Positions 26,149 to 35,040 of a DNA stretch of 50,354 nt are shown here, piece after piece. The number at the start of each line of letters is the position of its first letter. The stretch's first letter is position 1. The stretch comes from Methanobacteriota archaeon (GTDB taxonomy: Archaea; Thermoplasmatota; DTKX01; VGTL01): NCBI GenBank assembly GCA_016874675.1, contig VGTL01000014.1, positions 1-50,354 on the forward strand. The letters run 5' to 3'. The position numbers and the translations under genes are program-made. Below the pieces are notes generated by a model that worked only from the letters and a program-made list of their open reading frames with translations, did not search any database and was not told the origin of the DNA.

Positions 26149-26865
26149 CTAGCGTTTGACAAACCACCCGTTCACCAGACGGAAGTACTCTTCACGCGGG
26201 AGGAGGTCGGACTCGAGGTGGTGCCTGCACTCCGGCTCTATCATGCCTCCGCCGGCGACGGCCCGGCCGGCCCCCCGGACCAGGAGGAGGTAGCCGGCGG
26301 CGGCCTCCCTCGCCCGGGCGTCGCGGGAGGACAGCAGGCCCGACCCAGTCCTCAGCACCTCGCCGGCCGGTGACCACTCCATCATGTCGCAGATGTCGGA
26401 GAAGGTGCGCCTGAGACCGTCGAAGACCTGGAGCTCCGGGAACCCGCAGGTCGCGACCAGGACGGCGCGCTGGTCCCGGCGGCCCAGCCGGGCGTGGCGC
26501 GCCCGACCGTCCGGGCCGGGCCTCACCTCGGGGTCCAAGAGGGGCATCGTGCGCTCGATGAGGCGCTTCATGCCCTCCGACATTGTGAAGTGGTAGACCG
26601 GCGTTGCGAAAACGACCGTGTCGGCCCGGTCGAGCCGCGCGTTCAGCGCGGCCATGTCGTCCTCGATTGCGCATACCCCCGGCGTCTTCGTCCAGCAGGA
26701 GAAGCAGCCCCGGCAGGGGGAGATGTTCATCCTGTACGGCTCGAGCACCTCGACGCTGCCGCCCCCCTCCCGGATGCCCTCGAGGAACTCGGAGAGCACC
26801 AGGGCGGTGGAGCCCTTCGGGCCCCTGGGGCTGCACGAGAGCGCCAGCGCGCTGTTCCCGGCCAT
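26149..26865 (-). CDS. iron-sulfur flavoprotein family (NADPH-dependent FMN reductase fold)
   Basis: 238 residues. A flavodoxin-like fold with a phosphate-binding SPRGPKGST loop near the N-terminus, then the characteristic iron-sulfur flavoprotein motif CRGCFSCWTKTPGVC (four cysteines) followed by AIEDDM. VFATPVYHFTMSEG is the FMN-binding loop. It probably carries one FMN and one [4Fe-4S] cluster and reduces small acceptors with ferredoxin. The ATG at 26865 overlaps the preceding gene's stop region, and the acylphosphatase gene lies just upstream, so the two form an operon. Confidence 0.85.
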   Translation of the reverse strand: MAGNSALALSCSPRGPKGSTALVLSEFLEGIREGGGSVEVLEPYRMNISPCRGCFSCWTKTPGVCAIEDDMAALNARLDRADTVVFATPVYHFTMSEGMKRLIERTMPLLDPEVRPGPDGRARHARLGRRDQRAVLVATCGFPELQVFDGLRRTFSDICDMMEWSPAGEVLRTGSGLLSSRDARAREAAAGYLLLVRGAGRAVAGGGMIEPECRHHLESDLLPREEYFRLVNGWFVKR

Positions 26866-26870
26866 CGTCG

Positions 26871-27161
26871 TCAGTCCTCCCGCGCTATGACGAAGCCTTC
26901 GTGCTCCCCGGCGGGCTCGACCCATTCCACCTGCCGCCTCTCGACGAGCGCCGCGCCCATGCCGGCCCCGCTAGAGATCTCGTCGAGCACCCGGCGGACG
27001 GCCGCCTCCTCCCCCTCGAAGAGCGCCTCCACCGAGCCGTCCTCCCGGTTCCGGACGTAGCCGCACAGCCCGGCGCCCGAGGCCTTCCTCTGGGTGTTGG
27101 CGCGGAACCACACGCCCTGGACGCGGCCGAAAAAGATCACCCGGACCCCCTTTTTCGCCAT
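26871..27161 (-). CDS. acyP: acylphosphatase
   Basis: 96 residues, the family's usual length. The active-site signature FFGRVQGVWFR supplies the phosphate-binding Arg, and YVRNREDGSVEALFEG supplies the catalytic Asn. It hydrolyses carboxyl phosphates such as 1,3-bisphosphoglycerate and carbamoyl phosphate. The ATG at 27161 is chosen because it begins the canonical KKGVRVIFFGRVQG; the frame extends 14 codons upstream to an alternative ATG at 27203. First gene of a two-gene operon with the flavoprotein; divergent from dph6. Confidence 0.92.
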   Translation of the reverse strand: MAKKGVRVIFFGRVQGVWFRANTQRKASGAGLCGYVRNREDGSVEALFEGEEAAVRRVLDEISSGAGMGAALVERRQVEWVEPAGEHEGFVIARED

Positions 27162-27207
27162 CGGACGGAGAATGGCCCGGCGGGCTCCTGAACGTTTGCC
27201 CAAAAAG

Positions 27208-27214
27208 GCTAATA
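27208..27214 (+). promoter_or_regulatory. TATA box for dph6
   Basis: GCTAATA, centred 27 nt upstream of the ATG at 27238, which makes that mRNA leaderless. Confidence 0.5.
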
Positions 27215-27237
27215 GGCGGGCGGCAGATGGACCGCCG

Positions 27238-27930
27238 ATGGATGTCGCGGTGCTCTACTCGGGGGGAAAGGACTCCAACGCCGCCCTGCAATGGGCGCGC
27301 CAAAGCGGGCACTCGGTGGGTTGCATCGTCGGCGTGGTCCCGGAGGCGATGGACTCCTTCATGTACCACGTCCCGGGCACCGAGCTCATGGGCCTCTTCC
27401 CGGAGGCCGTCGGGGAGAGGCTCGTGAAGGTCCGGGCCCCCCGAAACGACGAGCTGCGCCCGCTGCGCGACGCCATCGCCGGGTCGGGCGTCGCCGGCGT
27501 GGTCTCGGGCGCGGTGCGCTCCGAGTTCCAGAAGCTCCGGCTGGACCGCCTGTGCGCCGGCCTCGGGTTGGTCCACCACGCCCCGTTCTGGCACGCCGAC
27601 CCCGAGCGGCACCTGCGGGAGCTGCTCTCCGAAGGGTACGATATCATCTTCACCGGCGTGGCCGCAGAGGGACTGGACGAGAGGTGGCTGGGCCGAAGGC
27701 TCGACGGTGAGGCGCTGGAGGCCCTGCTCCGCCTGCGCGACCGGTACGGCATCAACCTCGAGGGGGAGGGCGGGGAGTACGAGACGCTCGTCCTCTCCGG
27801 CCCGACGCACCGGCGGCGGATCGTGATCGACGAATCCGAGGCCCTGTGGCGCCGGGACAGCGGCCGGCTGGCCGTGCGCCGGGCGCACCTGGAGCCCCCT
27901 CCGGGCCCGGCCCCCAATCATCGCGTTTAA
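27238..27930 (+). CDS. dph6: diphthine-ammonia ligase
   Basis: 230 residues, full length for the archaeal single-domain enzyme that converts diphthine on elongation factor 2 to diphthamide using ammonia and ATP. The PP-loop SGGKDSNAAL is at residues 8-17, GAVRSEFQKLRLDRLC matches the conserved middle motif and GEGGEYETLVL matches the terminal one. A leaderless start is supported by the TATA at 27208. Its stop codon overlaps the TTTAAA that I read as the promoter of the next gene. No EF2 or dph2/dph5 gene is in the window. Confidence 0.93.
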   Translation: MDVAVLYSGGKDSNAALQWARQSGHSVGCIVGVVPEAMDSFMYHVPGTELMGLFPEAVGERLVKVRAPRNDELRPLRDAIAGSGVAGVVSGAVRSEFQKLRLDRLCAGLGLVHHAPFWHADPERHLRELLSEGYDIIFTGVAAEGLDERWLGRRLDGEALEALLRLRDRYGINLEGEGGEYETLVLSGPTHRRRIVIDESEALWRRDSGRLAVRRAHLEPPPGPAPNHRV

Positions 27931-27932
27931 AT
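27923..27932 (+). promoter_or_regulatory. TATA box overlapping the dph6 stop codon
   Basis: GTTTAAATCC includes the TAA stop of dph6 (27928-27930). Initiation 26-28 nt on falls near 27955, with a GGGAGG ribosome-binding site before the ATG at 27973 of the Gly-rich surface protein. Confidence 0.5.
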
Positions 27933-27972
27933 CCCCTCCAGCCGATGTTGCGCCCGGCAAGGGAGGCCGCCG

Positions 27973-30903
27973 ATGGGGCGAACGGGTCTGGCAGCTTTGG
28001 TGCTCTTCTGCATCCTGGTGATGCCGGCCGATGCCCACCCGGGCGGGAGCGAGAGCCGGCCGGGAGCGGGCGGGCGGAACGCGTTCCCGCCGTCCGGCGA
28101 CTGGCAGATCTCCGTGGACACGGTGGTGGAATCGGACCTCCGGTTCGGGGGGAACGTCACGGTCCTCTCCCTGGCGACGCTCACCATAAGGCGCGGCTCG
28201 ACCCTCGCCGTGCGCGGCGAGGGCGAGGAACGATTGAGGTTCCGGGTCATGGTGGGCGCCTCGGTGGTGATCACCGAGGGCTCGGCCCTGCTGGCCGACA
28301 GCTACATCTCGGAGCCCGGCACGGGACTGCAGGTCCTCGACGGGAGCAGGCTGGCCGCCAGCGTCCGGCTCGTCGCCTCGGTCGGCATCCCGGAGGTGTC
28401 CGGCAGCGAGATCGCCGTCGGCCCCGGAGAGGGTGGAAATGCGTCACTGAGCATAAACTGCAGCTCTTGGGGGAACTTCTCCCGTTCCAACCTAACGGTC
28501 ATCGCGGGCGACGGGGCTAAGGGCGCACCAGGGGTCGTCGGGGGGTCGGGCGGGAACGCCTCGCTCTTTCTGGGCGGCGCCCAGCTTTCTGACTGCAACC
28601 TCACCGTGGTCGCCGGACAGGGCGGCGACGGCGGGGACCCGCCCGACAACCGGTCCGGAGCCGGCCGCGGCGGGGCGGGCGGCGGAGCCTCGGCGAGGCT
28701 GGACCTCAGCTTCATCTCGGGCTGCACGATCAACATCAGTGCGGGAGGGGGAGGACGGGGGGCCAGCGGCTGGAACGGCCTTTCACCGGGCGATCGCCGC
28801 GGCGGGGCCGGTGGCAGGGGGGGCGACGGCGCCCTGGCGTGGAACGGCACGAACCTGCTGCTCTCCGATTCGAATGTGTCCGTCCGGGCCGGCGACGGCG
28901 GGCGCGGGGCCGACGGGGGGGACGCGCCGCCGGGCTCCCTCGACGGCGGCAGCGGGGGCGGCGGGGGACTGGGCGGCACCGCCTCGGTCTCGGCCTTCGG
29001 AGACGCCACGTTCACCTTCGTTGATTCCCGGCTGGAGGCCGACGGGGGAGAGGGGGGCGCGGGCGGCCATTTCGGCCTGGCCGCGGGCACGGGCACGGAC
29101 GGCGTTCCCGGGAACGGCGGCGCCGGCGGCGATGCCGGATGCGCCGCCCGGCTCCACAACATGTTCTCGGGTACCAATTCCCTGCTACTCTCACGCGCGG
29201 GCGGCGGGGGGGCCGGCGGGAGCGGCCCCCGGGCGGCGGAGGGAGGTCCGGGCGGGAACGCCTCCGCCTCGGTATCGGTGGAAACCTCAACCGCCCTGGC
29301 GGCGGCCTCCCTCGACCGGTTCGAGCTAGCGTCCCGCGGAGGCCCGGGCGGGGAGGGTGGTCAGCCCTTCGAGCCGGGCGGCGGGGGCGGCCTTCCGGGG
29401 AGGGGAGGCCGGGGTGGCGATTCCTCCCTGGCCCTGGAGGCCGAGGGGTCCATCACGGCCCAGCGGTCGGTGCTGGATTGCACGGGCGGCCCGGGCGGCG
29501 GCTCGTCCGACCCGAACCGGGAGGGCCTCCCGGGCCGGCCGTCGCAGCGCCTGTCGACGGAGCAGGGCACGCTCACCAACTGCTCCGTCTCGCAGACGGT
29601 GGGGCCGGTCACGGGCGAGCAGCGCTGGACGCTCCAAAACTCGCGAATCGACGCCGGCGACCACTTCAACATATCCGAAAAGGGGCTGGCCTACGAGTAC
29701 TGGACCAAGCGAGTGACGGTCAGCGACGCCTCCGGCAAGCCGATAATGGACGGCTCCGCCACCGTCGAGGTCTGGCGCAACCGGACCCTCGTGGAGTCGT
29801 CCAAGAGCAACACACGCGGCGAATCCGAGTTCACATTGCTCGACGCGCTCTATTCGGCCTCGGGCGTCCAGTACAGGTCCTACATCCTCTCGGCCTGGGA
29901 CACCCGGGGCCGGAGCTCGCCGAACCTGACCGTTTTCTGGACGCCGGACCTATATATCAACCTGGTCCTGCTCAGCAAGCTCGCGCCGCCGTTCTGCTGC
30001 ATAACGAGGCCCGGGCCGGGCCAGCCCGCGGTGATAGACGCGCGGGAGTACTTCGGGAGCAACGGGACGGGCGGGTCGTACCTGATCACCGGGAGGGCGC
30101 ACGACAGCCCGCGCAACGACGAGCCGCACATAGAGGCCGTCCAGCTCCGTTTCGGCGCATCCGGTGAGTGGGCCGACGTGGCCTTCGCGGCCGACGGGGG
30201 AGGCTACTACTGGAGCCACGGCTGGGAGGTGTTCCCCTGGGCCCGGCGGATGCTCTCGCTTTATCCCCTGGGCATCATCCCCGTGACCATCTTCGCCCGC
30301 TCGTTCAACGGCTTCCAGTGGTCCGACCAGCTTTCGGCCGGCGGGGCGGAGGCGGCCGTCAACCTGACGGTGCGCCTGCTGGAGCTCCCGGGCCCGCCGC
30401 CGGTCATCGAGCTGACCTCACCGGCCAGGTCCACGGCCCAGCTGACCGCGGCCGTGGAGGTGGAGAGCGGGAGGAAGATAGCGTTCGACGCGCGCGTGGC
30501 GCTCTCCAGCGGGCCCAACGTCACCCGCTGGGTCTGGTGCTTCGACGACACCGGCGGCTTCTCGGAGGACTGCTCGACGGCGGGGCCGCCGTCCACGACG
30601 CACGTCTACCCGGCGGACCGGGAGGGGCAGTACTTCTACGTCATCCTGAAGGTCTTCGACAACGCGTCCACAAGGAGGGTGGAGCTTTTGCGCGCCGGCG
30701 TCGCCTACGAGGAGTTCGGCTACGATTTCGACCCGGAGGACGGAAGCACCTCCGTCCGCCTCAAGGTGCTCGTCCGGGCCCCGCGCCCGCCGGCAAACGA
30801 GGAGCCGCCGCCCTACTGGCTCGCGGCCGCCGTGGCCGTCGGTACCGCGCTGGCGGCCTGGTTCCTCAGGACCGCGAGGAAGGGACGGCCGGGCAAGGTC
30901 TAG
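27973..30903 (+). CDS. Gly-rich secreted surface protein with C-terminal anchor
   Basis: 976 residues. A signal peptide (residues 1-22) precedes a first beta-helix-like region (res. 45-150) and a long array (about 150-530) in which Gly/Ala-rich blocks (GGAGGRGGDGAL, GGGGAGGSGP) alternate with short hydrophobic strands bearing NxS/T sites. This gives a PE-PGRS-like composition. Ig-like/PKD-like segments follow (about 560-930), then a membrane anchor PYWLAAAVAVGTALAAWFL and a basic tail. The function is unknown; the architecture suggests an extended, glycosylated surface fibre. Its TAG stop shares the palindrome CTAG with the stop of the convergent pilin-like gene. Confidence 0.82.
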   Translation: MGRTGLAALVLFCILVMPADAHPGGSESRPGAGGRNAFPPSGDWQISVDTVVESDLRFGGNVTVLSLATLTIRRGSTLAVRGEGEERLRFRVMVGASVVITEGSALLADSYISEPGTGLQVLDGSRLAASVRLVASVGIPEVSGSEIAVGPGEGGNASLSINCSSWGNFSRSNLTVIAGDGAKGAPGVVGGSGGNASLFLGGAQLSDCNLTVVAGQGGDGGDPPDNRSGAGRGGAGGGASARLDLSFISGCTINISAGGGGRGASGWNGLSPGDRRGGAGGRGGDGALAWNGTNLLLSDSNVSVRAGDGGRGADGGDAPPGSLDGGSGGGGGLGGTASVSAFGDATFTFVDSRLEADGGEGGAGGHFGLAAGTGTDGVPGNGGAGGDAGCAARLHNMFSGTNSLLLSRAGGGGAGGSGPRAAEGGPGGNASASVSVETSTALAAASLDRFELASRGGPGGEGGQPFEPGGGGGLPGRGGRGGDSSLALEAEGSITAQRSVLDCTGGPGGGSSDPNREGLPGRPSQRLSTEQGTLTNCSVSQTVGPVTGEQRWTLQNSRIDAGDHFNISEKGLAYEYWTKRVTVSDASGKPIMDGSATVEVWRNRTLVESSKSNTRGESEFTLLDALYSASGVQYRSYILSAWDTRGRSSPNLTVFWTPDLYINLVLLSKLAPPFCCITRPGPGQPAVIDAREYFGSNGTGGSYLITGRAHDSPRNDEPHIEAVQLRFGASGEWADVAFAADGGGYYWSHGWEVFPWARRMLSLYPLGIIPVTIFARSFNGFQWSDQLSAGGAEAAVNLTVRLLELPGPPPVIELTSPARSTAQLTAAVEVESGRKIAFDARVALSSGPNVTRWVWCFDDTGGFSEDCSTAGPPSTTHVYPADREGQYFYVILKVFDNASTRRVELLRAGVAYEEFGYDFDPEDGSTSVRLKVLVRAPRPPANEEPPPYWLAAAVAVGTALAAWFLRTARKGRPGKV

Positions 30904-31469
30904 GCGGGAAGCTCCCTTATCGTGCCCACCACGCTCGAGCCCGAAAGCAGCCGGACCTGGTACCCGGCGGCGATGTGTCCGCCCGTGGTCTTGAGCTGGA
31001 TGGTGTCGCCCGCATCCAGCTTCTTGTTCTGGTTGTTGTCGTTGTGGGTGGCGTCAGGGTCGTTGTAGGGCGGGGCGAGGAAGCTCACCGTCCGGCTGAC
31101 GGTCGTCAGGCCCGTGGCGGGGTCGATGACCTGGAGGGTGACGCTCGAGGTGGGCTTGGAGCCGGAGGTCACGTCGATCAGCCAGCCGCCGGTGGCGAGC
31201 GGCGAGACGCGCAGTCCGAGATTGGTCTCCACGGTGCCCCCGCTCTGGGGCGTGCTCTGGAGAAAGACGAGGAAGACTCCGGCCAGGAGCATGGGGAGGA
31301 CCACGGCGAGCACCACCACGACCACTATCACGGCGATGACCGTCCGCGACATCGGTTTCGGCGGCGGGGGGGCAGGACTGGGGTACTGGTACTGCGGCTG
31401 GTACTGGCCCGGGTACTGCGGGCCTGCGGCGTGCGGCCGATAGGGATCGTACTGGTTTGGTGGTTGCAC
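30900..31469 (-). CDS. archaeal type IV pilin-like membrane protein
   Basis: 189 residues: a Pro/Gln/Tyr-rich cytoplasmic head (residues 1-40), a single strong membrane helix (VIAVIVVVVVLAVVLPML), and an extracytoplasmic beta domain with PNDNNQNKKLDAGDTIQL-type polar loops. It resembles archaeal pilin/archaellin N-terminal-domain proteins, but the long proline-rich head is unusual for prepilins and no clear prepilin peptidase site is seen. The start GTG at 31469 is 28 nt from a TATA (31493-31501), supporting it. The gene shares the palindromic CTAG stop with the gene at 27973. Confidence 0.7.
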   Translation of the reverse strand: MQPPNQYDPYRPHAAGPQYPGQYQPQYQYPSPAPPPPKPMSRTVIAVIVVVVVLAVVLPMLLAGVFLVFLQSTPQSGGTVETNLGLRVSPLATGGWLIDVTSGSKPTSSVTLQVIDPATGLTTVSRTVSFLAPPYNDPDATHNDNNQNKKLDAGDTIQLKTTGGHIAAGYQVRLLSGSSVVGTIRELPA

Positions 31470-31492
31470 GGTTTCCTGTTATCGCGTTGCCA

Positions 31493-31501
31493 CCTTATCA
31501 A
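31493..31501 (-). promoter_or_regulatory. TATA box for the pilin-like gene
   Basis: TTGATAAGG on the minus strand, 28 nt upstream of the GTG at 31469, supporting this non-ATG start. Confidence 0.5.
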
Positions 31502-31579
31502 TCTTGTCGGGCCCGGACCGACTGAAAATGGCAACCTATTTATCCAGCGAAGACGCTGGGGCCTCACCGTGATGCGCCG

Positions 31580-33187
31580 ATGAAGTTCGTGATAGTGACA
31601 GGCGGCGTCCTTTCGGGCCTGGGAAAGGGCATCACGGCCTCCTCCATCGGGCGCCTCCTCAAAAGCCGCGGCTTCTCCGTCAGCGCGATAAAGATAGACC
31701 CCTACCTCAACTGCGACGCCGGGACGATGAACCCGTTCCAGCACGGGGAGGTCTTCGTGCTGGAGGACGGCGGCGAGGTCGACCTGGACCTTGGCAACTA
31801 CGAGCGCTTCCTCGACGTCGACCTCTCCTCGGCCCACAACATCACCACCGGCAAGGTCTACCGCGCCGTCATCGAGAAGGAGCGCCGGGGCGAGTACCTC
31901 GGAAAGACGGTCCAGATAATCCCCCACGTCACGAACGAGATACTGCTGAGGATAAAGACCGTCGCGCGGGAGTCCCGTGCGGACATCATGTTGATCGAGC
32001 TGGGCGGGACCGTCGGCGACATCGAGAGCATGCCCTTCCTGGAGGCCGCGCGCCAGGCCATAATAGAGGTGGGGAGGGAGAACGTCGTGGTGGTGCACAC
32101 CACGCTCATCCCGGTGCTGAGCACCGTGGGCGAGCAGAAGACCAAGCCCACCCAGCACTCGGTCAAGGAGCTGCGCGCGATAGGCATCCAGCCCGACATG
32201 ATCGTCGGCCGCGGCAACCGCCCGATGGACAAGGGGACCAGGGAGAAGATCCACCAGTTCTGCGACGTCCCCCTGGAGGCGGTGGTCAGCGCCCCGGACG
32301 TCTCGAGCATCTACCAGGTCCCCCTCGTCCTGGAGGACCAGGGCGTCACCAACTACCTCATCAAGCGGCTCAACCTGGAGCCCCGCGCCGACGAGCTCCC
32401 CGGCTGGCGCGAGTTCGTCCACCGGGTGATGAACCCGCCCCGGGCCGTCAACATCGCCGTGGTGGGCAAGTACGTCGACCTCAAGGACTCCTACCTGAGC
32501 CACATCGAGGCCTTCCACCACGCCGGCGCCGAGGCGGGGGCGAAGGTGAACCTCATCTGGGTGGAGGCCGAAGACATCGAGAAAAGCGGCGCCGACAACC
32601 ACCTGCGCAAGGCCCAGGGGGTGCTCGTGCCGGGCGGGTTCGGCGAGCGCGGCACCGAGGGGAAGATCCAGGCCATCCAGTACGCCCGCCAGGGGGGCAT
32701 CCCCTTCCTGGGGGTGTGCTTCGGGTTCCAGCTAGCGGTCATCGAGTTCTGCCGCCACAACCTGGGCCACGCCGACGCCAACAGCAGCGAGCTGAACCCC
32801 AAGACGGAGCACCCGGTCGTGGACCTTTTGCCCGAGCAGAAGGGAGTGACCGACCTGGGGGGCACGATGCGCCTGGGCTCCCATCCCATCGAGCTCAAGG
32901 AGGGCTCCACCGCCCACCGCCTCTACGGGACTCTCCGGATAAACGAGAGGCACCGGCACCGCTACGAGGTGAACCCCGACTTCATCGCCGAGATCGAGAA
33001 GAAGGGCCTGCTCTTCACGGGCAGCTCCGACGGGGGACGGCGCATGGAGGTCGCAGAGCTCCCGGGCCACCCCCATTTCATCGGGAGCCAGTTCCACCCC
33101 GAGCTCAAGTCCCGCCCGAACAAGCCCTCCCGGCTCCACCTGGGCCTGGTGAAGGCGGCGCTCTCCCTCTCGCTCAGGGCGCAATAG
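31580..33187 (+). CDS. pyrG: CTP synthase
   Basis: 535 residues, full length. It aminates UTP to CTP with glutamine. The synthetase domain begins [20 protein letters not shown], with [15 protein letters not shown]. The C-terminal glutaminase has [13 protein letters not shown], the nucleophile in [10 protein letters not shown] and the HPE of [12 protein letters not shown] at 31580; a TATA (CCTATTTATCC, 31536) implies a short leader. A heptad inverted repeat starts about 10 nt after the stop codon. Confidence 0.97.
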   Translation: MKFVIVTGGVLSGLGKGITASSIGRLLKSRGFSVSAIKIDPYLNCDAGTMNPFQHGEVFVLEDGGEVDLDLGNYERFLDVDLSSAHNITTGKVYRAVIEKERRGEYLGKTVQIIPHVTNEILLRIKTVARESRADIMLIELGGTVGDIESMPFLEAARQAIIEVGRENVVVVHTTLIPVLSTVGEQKTKPTQHSVKELRAIGIQPDMIVGRGNRPMDKGTREKIHQFCDVPLEAVVSAPDVSSIYQVPLVLEDQGVTNYLIKRLNLEPRADELPGWREFVHRVMNPPRAVNIAVVGKYVDLKDSYLSHIEAFHHAGAEAGAKVNLIWVEAEDIEKSGADNHLRKAQGVLVPGGFGERGTEGKIQAIQYARQGGIPFLGVCFGFQLAVIEFCRHNLGHADANSSELNPKTEHPVVDLLPEQKGVTDLGGTMRLGSHPIELKEGSTAHRLYGTLRINERHRHRYEVNPDFIAEIEKKGLLFTGSSDGGRRMEVAELPGHPHFIGSQFHPELKSRPNKPSRLHLGLVKAALSLSLRAQ

Positions 33188-33196
33188 GATCGGGAG

Positions 33197-33300
33197 AAGG
33201 GGCAGCGGGGAGCGGTGGACGACGGGCTCCGTTCGTCACCGCTCCCTGCTCCCCGCTCCCCGCTCCCCTTCCCTCCCGCTGCCCACTGCCCGCTGCCCTA
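33197..33300. repeat. A-type heptad inverted repeat with conserved core, inverted (R11)
   Basis: Arms of GGGCAGC/GGGGAGC type; the right arm carries the CTTCCCTCCC block shared with the copies at 9131 and 26019. The core, GGACGACGGGCTCCGTTCGT, is the reverse complement of that at 19351-19480. It lies between the pyrG stop codon and the promoter of moaC. Confidence 0.9.
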
Positions 33301-33369
33301 TTCCCCAGATGAAAAGCTTTATCGGTGCCCAGCCCGATGGGACGGGGCCGGAGGGCCGGCTTGGCGAGG

Positions 33370-33828
33370 ATGGTGGATATCGGAGGGAAGCCCGCCGTGG
33401 AGAGGCTGGCGGTGGCCCGGGGACATATCAGGTTGCGCGCCGGCACCGTCGGGGCCATCCGGAAGGGGGCGGTCAGGAAGGGCGACGTCCTCGCCGCCGC
33501 CCAGCTTTCCGGCATACAGGCGGCCAAGCGCACGCCGGACATCGTGCCGCTGTGCCACCCCGTCCCGCTGACCAGCCTGGCCGTCGAGCTCTCATTGGAG
33601 CCGGGCGGCGTCTCGGTCCGCTGCGAGGCGAGGGCGCGCTACGGCACCGGCGTGGAGATGGAGGCGCTCTGCGGCGTGGCCGGGGCGCTGCTCTGCGTCT
33701 GGGACATGGTCAAGTACCTCGAGAAGGACCCGACGGGCAACTATCCAGACACGGCCATCGGGGACATCCGCGTGCTGCGCAAGACCAAGGGAAAGGCGAT
33801 TGCCGGGCGAGAGAAGCCGGGAAGGTGA
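33370..33828 (+). CDS. moaC: cyclic pyranopterin monophosphate synthase
   Basis: 152 residues with the MoaC signature: MVDIGGKPAVERLAVARG, the LCHPVPLT loop (substrate-binding) and GVEMEALCGVAGALLCVWDMVK with the catalytic Asp/Lys. It converts the MoaA product to cyclic pyranopterin monophosphate, a step in molybdopterin/tungstopterin synthesis. The ATG at 33370 starts the conserved MVDI; upstream TTG 33361 and ATG 33337 are in frame, but the latter is too close to the TATA (33317-33324). It overlaps, or nearly abuts, moaB. No moaA gene lies here. Confidence 0.92.
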   Translation: MVDIGGKPAVERLAVARGHIRLRAGTVGAIRKGAVRKGDVLAAAQLSGIQAAKRTPDIVPLCHPVPLTSLAVELSLEPGGVSVRCEARARYGTGVEMEALCGVAGALLCVWDMVKYLEKDPTGNYPDTAIGDIRVLRKTKGKAIAGREKPGR

Positions 33829-33833
33829 GCGTC

Positions 33834-34337
33834 ATGGGCGTGAAGGACCACCGAAAGCACGGGGCCAAGGCGGTCGTCGCAGCCGTGCTGACCGTGAGCG
33901 ACACCCGCAACCGCCGCACGGACGAGACCGGCCGCATCCTGCGCCAGGCGCTCGAGAAGGCGGGCCACAGGGTCATCCGCCAGGGCATAGTCAAGGACGA
34001 GCGCCGGGAGATCCGATCCTGGGTCCGGGACGCGCTGCGCGACGTCCGCATCCACGCCGTGGTCGTCAACGGAGGCACCGGGATATCCCGCCGCGACGTG
34101 ACGATCGAGACCGTCCGGCCCCTGCTCGACAAGGAGCTCGAGGGGTTCGGAGAGCTCTTCAGGATGCTCAGCCACCGGGAGATCGGGTCCGCGGCGATGA
34201 TGTCCCGGGCCCTGGCCGGGGTCTCCGGGAGAAGGCTCGTAATCTGCCTGCCCGGCTCGCCGGACGCCGCTAGGCTTGCCCTCTCGGAGCTGCTCCTGCC
34301 CGAGCTGGGCCACATGGTTTGGGAAGCCAAAAGGTGA
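33834..34337 (+). CDS. moaB: molybdopterin adenylyltransferase (MoaB/MogA family)
   Basis: 167 residues with the MoaB/MogA motifs: LTVSDTRNRRTDETGRILR, VVVNGGTGISRRDVT and GFGELFRMLSHREIGSAAM, then LPGSP near the end. It adenylates molybdopterin before metal insertion. Co-transcribed with moaC; a GGTGAGC site precedes the ATG at 33834, while an overlapping GTG at 33825 is an alternative start. It ends 3 nt before the stop of the convergent PRC-barrel gene. Confidence 0.9.
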   Translation: MGVKDHRKHGAKAVVAAVLTVSDTRNRRTDETGRILRQALEKAGHRVIRQGIVKDERREIRSWVRDALRDVRIHAVVVNGGTGISRRDVTIETVRPLLDKELEGFGELFRMLSHREIGSAAMMSRALAGVSGRRLVICLPGSPDAARLALSELLLPELGHMVWEAKR

Positions 34338-34340
34338 GCG

Positions 34341-34913
34341 CTACTGCTTCTTCACCGGCGAGCTGTCGAGGAGCCGGGCCAGGCCCTCGCGGTCGGTGTT
34401 GAGCATTATGTAGTCCCGGATGCTGTTCACATGGACCATGGAGAGGGTGAGCTGGCCCCGGCCGATGAGGGGCTTTTTCATCTTCATGTGATCCATCACC
34501 TCGCGCTCGACGCTGATGGCCAGCGAGGGCATCTTCCACATCGACGGCTCGAGCTGGATGTCCTGGACATGCCCCAGGACCTTGCCCTCGGTGCCCATGA
34601 CCTGCATCTTGACGAACCGGGAGACGTGGTAGACCCCCTCGTGCTTCTTGAGGTGCTCGCCCAGCTCGTTCACCGGTCTGAGAAGGATTATCTTGTCGCC
34701 GATGGCCTTCACCTGGTCCACGCCCACCTCCAGGTGCACTCCGGCCAGGAGCGGGGTCTTCTTGCCCAGGCTCTTTGCGACCTCCTTGTCGACGTTGATC
34801 GTGAAGCCGGTGACGTTCCACTTGTCGGTTATCGTGGCGTCCTCCACCAGCCCGACCAGCTTCCCGTCGGCGGACACTACCTCCATCTTCCGAAGCTCAG
34901 AAAGGCAGACCAT
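34341..34913 (-). CDS. two-domain PRC-barrel protein
   Basis: 190 residues with two PRC-barrel-like halves: residues 1-85 (SADGKLVGLVEDATITDK, then GVDQVKAIGDKIIL) and 90-180 (GTEGKVLGHVQDIQLEPSM, then VHVNSIRDYIMLN). PRC barrels in archaea occur in proteins linked to cell division (CdvA, CdpB-like), RNA processing (RimM) and photosystem-like contexts; the role here is unspecified. No membrane segment. A TATA-like TTAATATC near 34953 and a GGGGAG site before the ATG at 34913 support the start. Confidence 0.82.
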   Translation of the reverse strand: MVCLSELRKMEVVSADGKLVGLVEDATITDKWNVTGFTINVDKEVAKSLGKKTPLLAGVHLEVGVDQVKAIGDKIILLRPVNELGEHLKKHEGVYHVSRFVKMQVMGTEGKVLGHVQDIQLEPSMWKMPSLAISVEREVMDHMKMKKPLIGRGQLTLSMVHVNSIRDYIMLNTDREGLARLLDSSPVKKQ

Positions 34914-35010
34914 CCAATCTCCCCGCAGGGCCCAAGATAGCTGGTGGGAAGATATTAACCTTCGCCGAAAAATATTTGACGGCAGGACGGGCCCCCGGGA
35001 GTGGAAAAGG

Positions 35011-35018
35011 ATAATAAA
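35011..35018 (+). promoter_or_regulatory. TATA box for the zinc-ribbon surface protein gene
   Basis: ATAATAAA, centred about 27 nt upstream of the GTG at 35041, which fits a leaderless mRNA and decides a start codon otherwise hard to choose. Confidence 0.6.
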
Positions 35019-35040
35019 TGTTTACGGTCATGCCCGGTCC

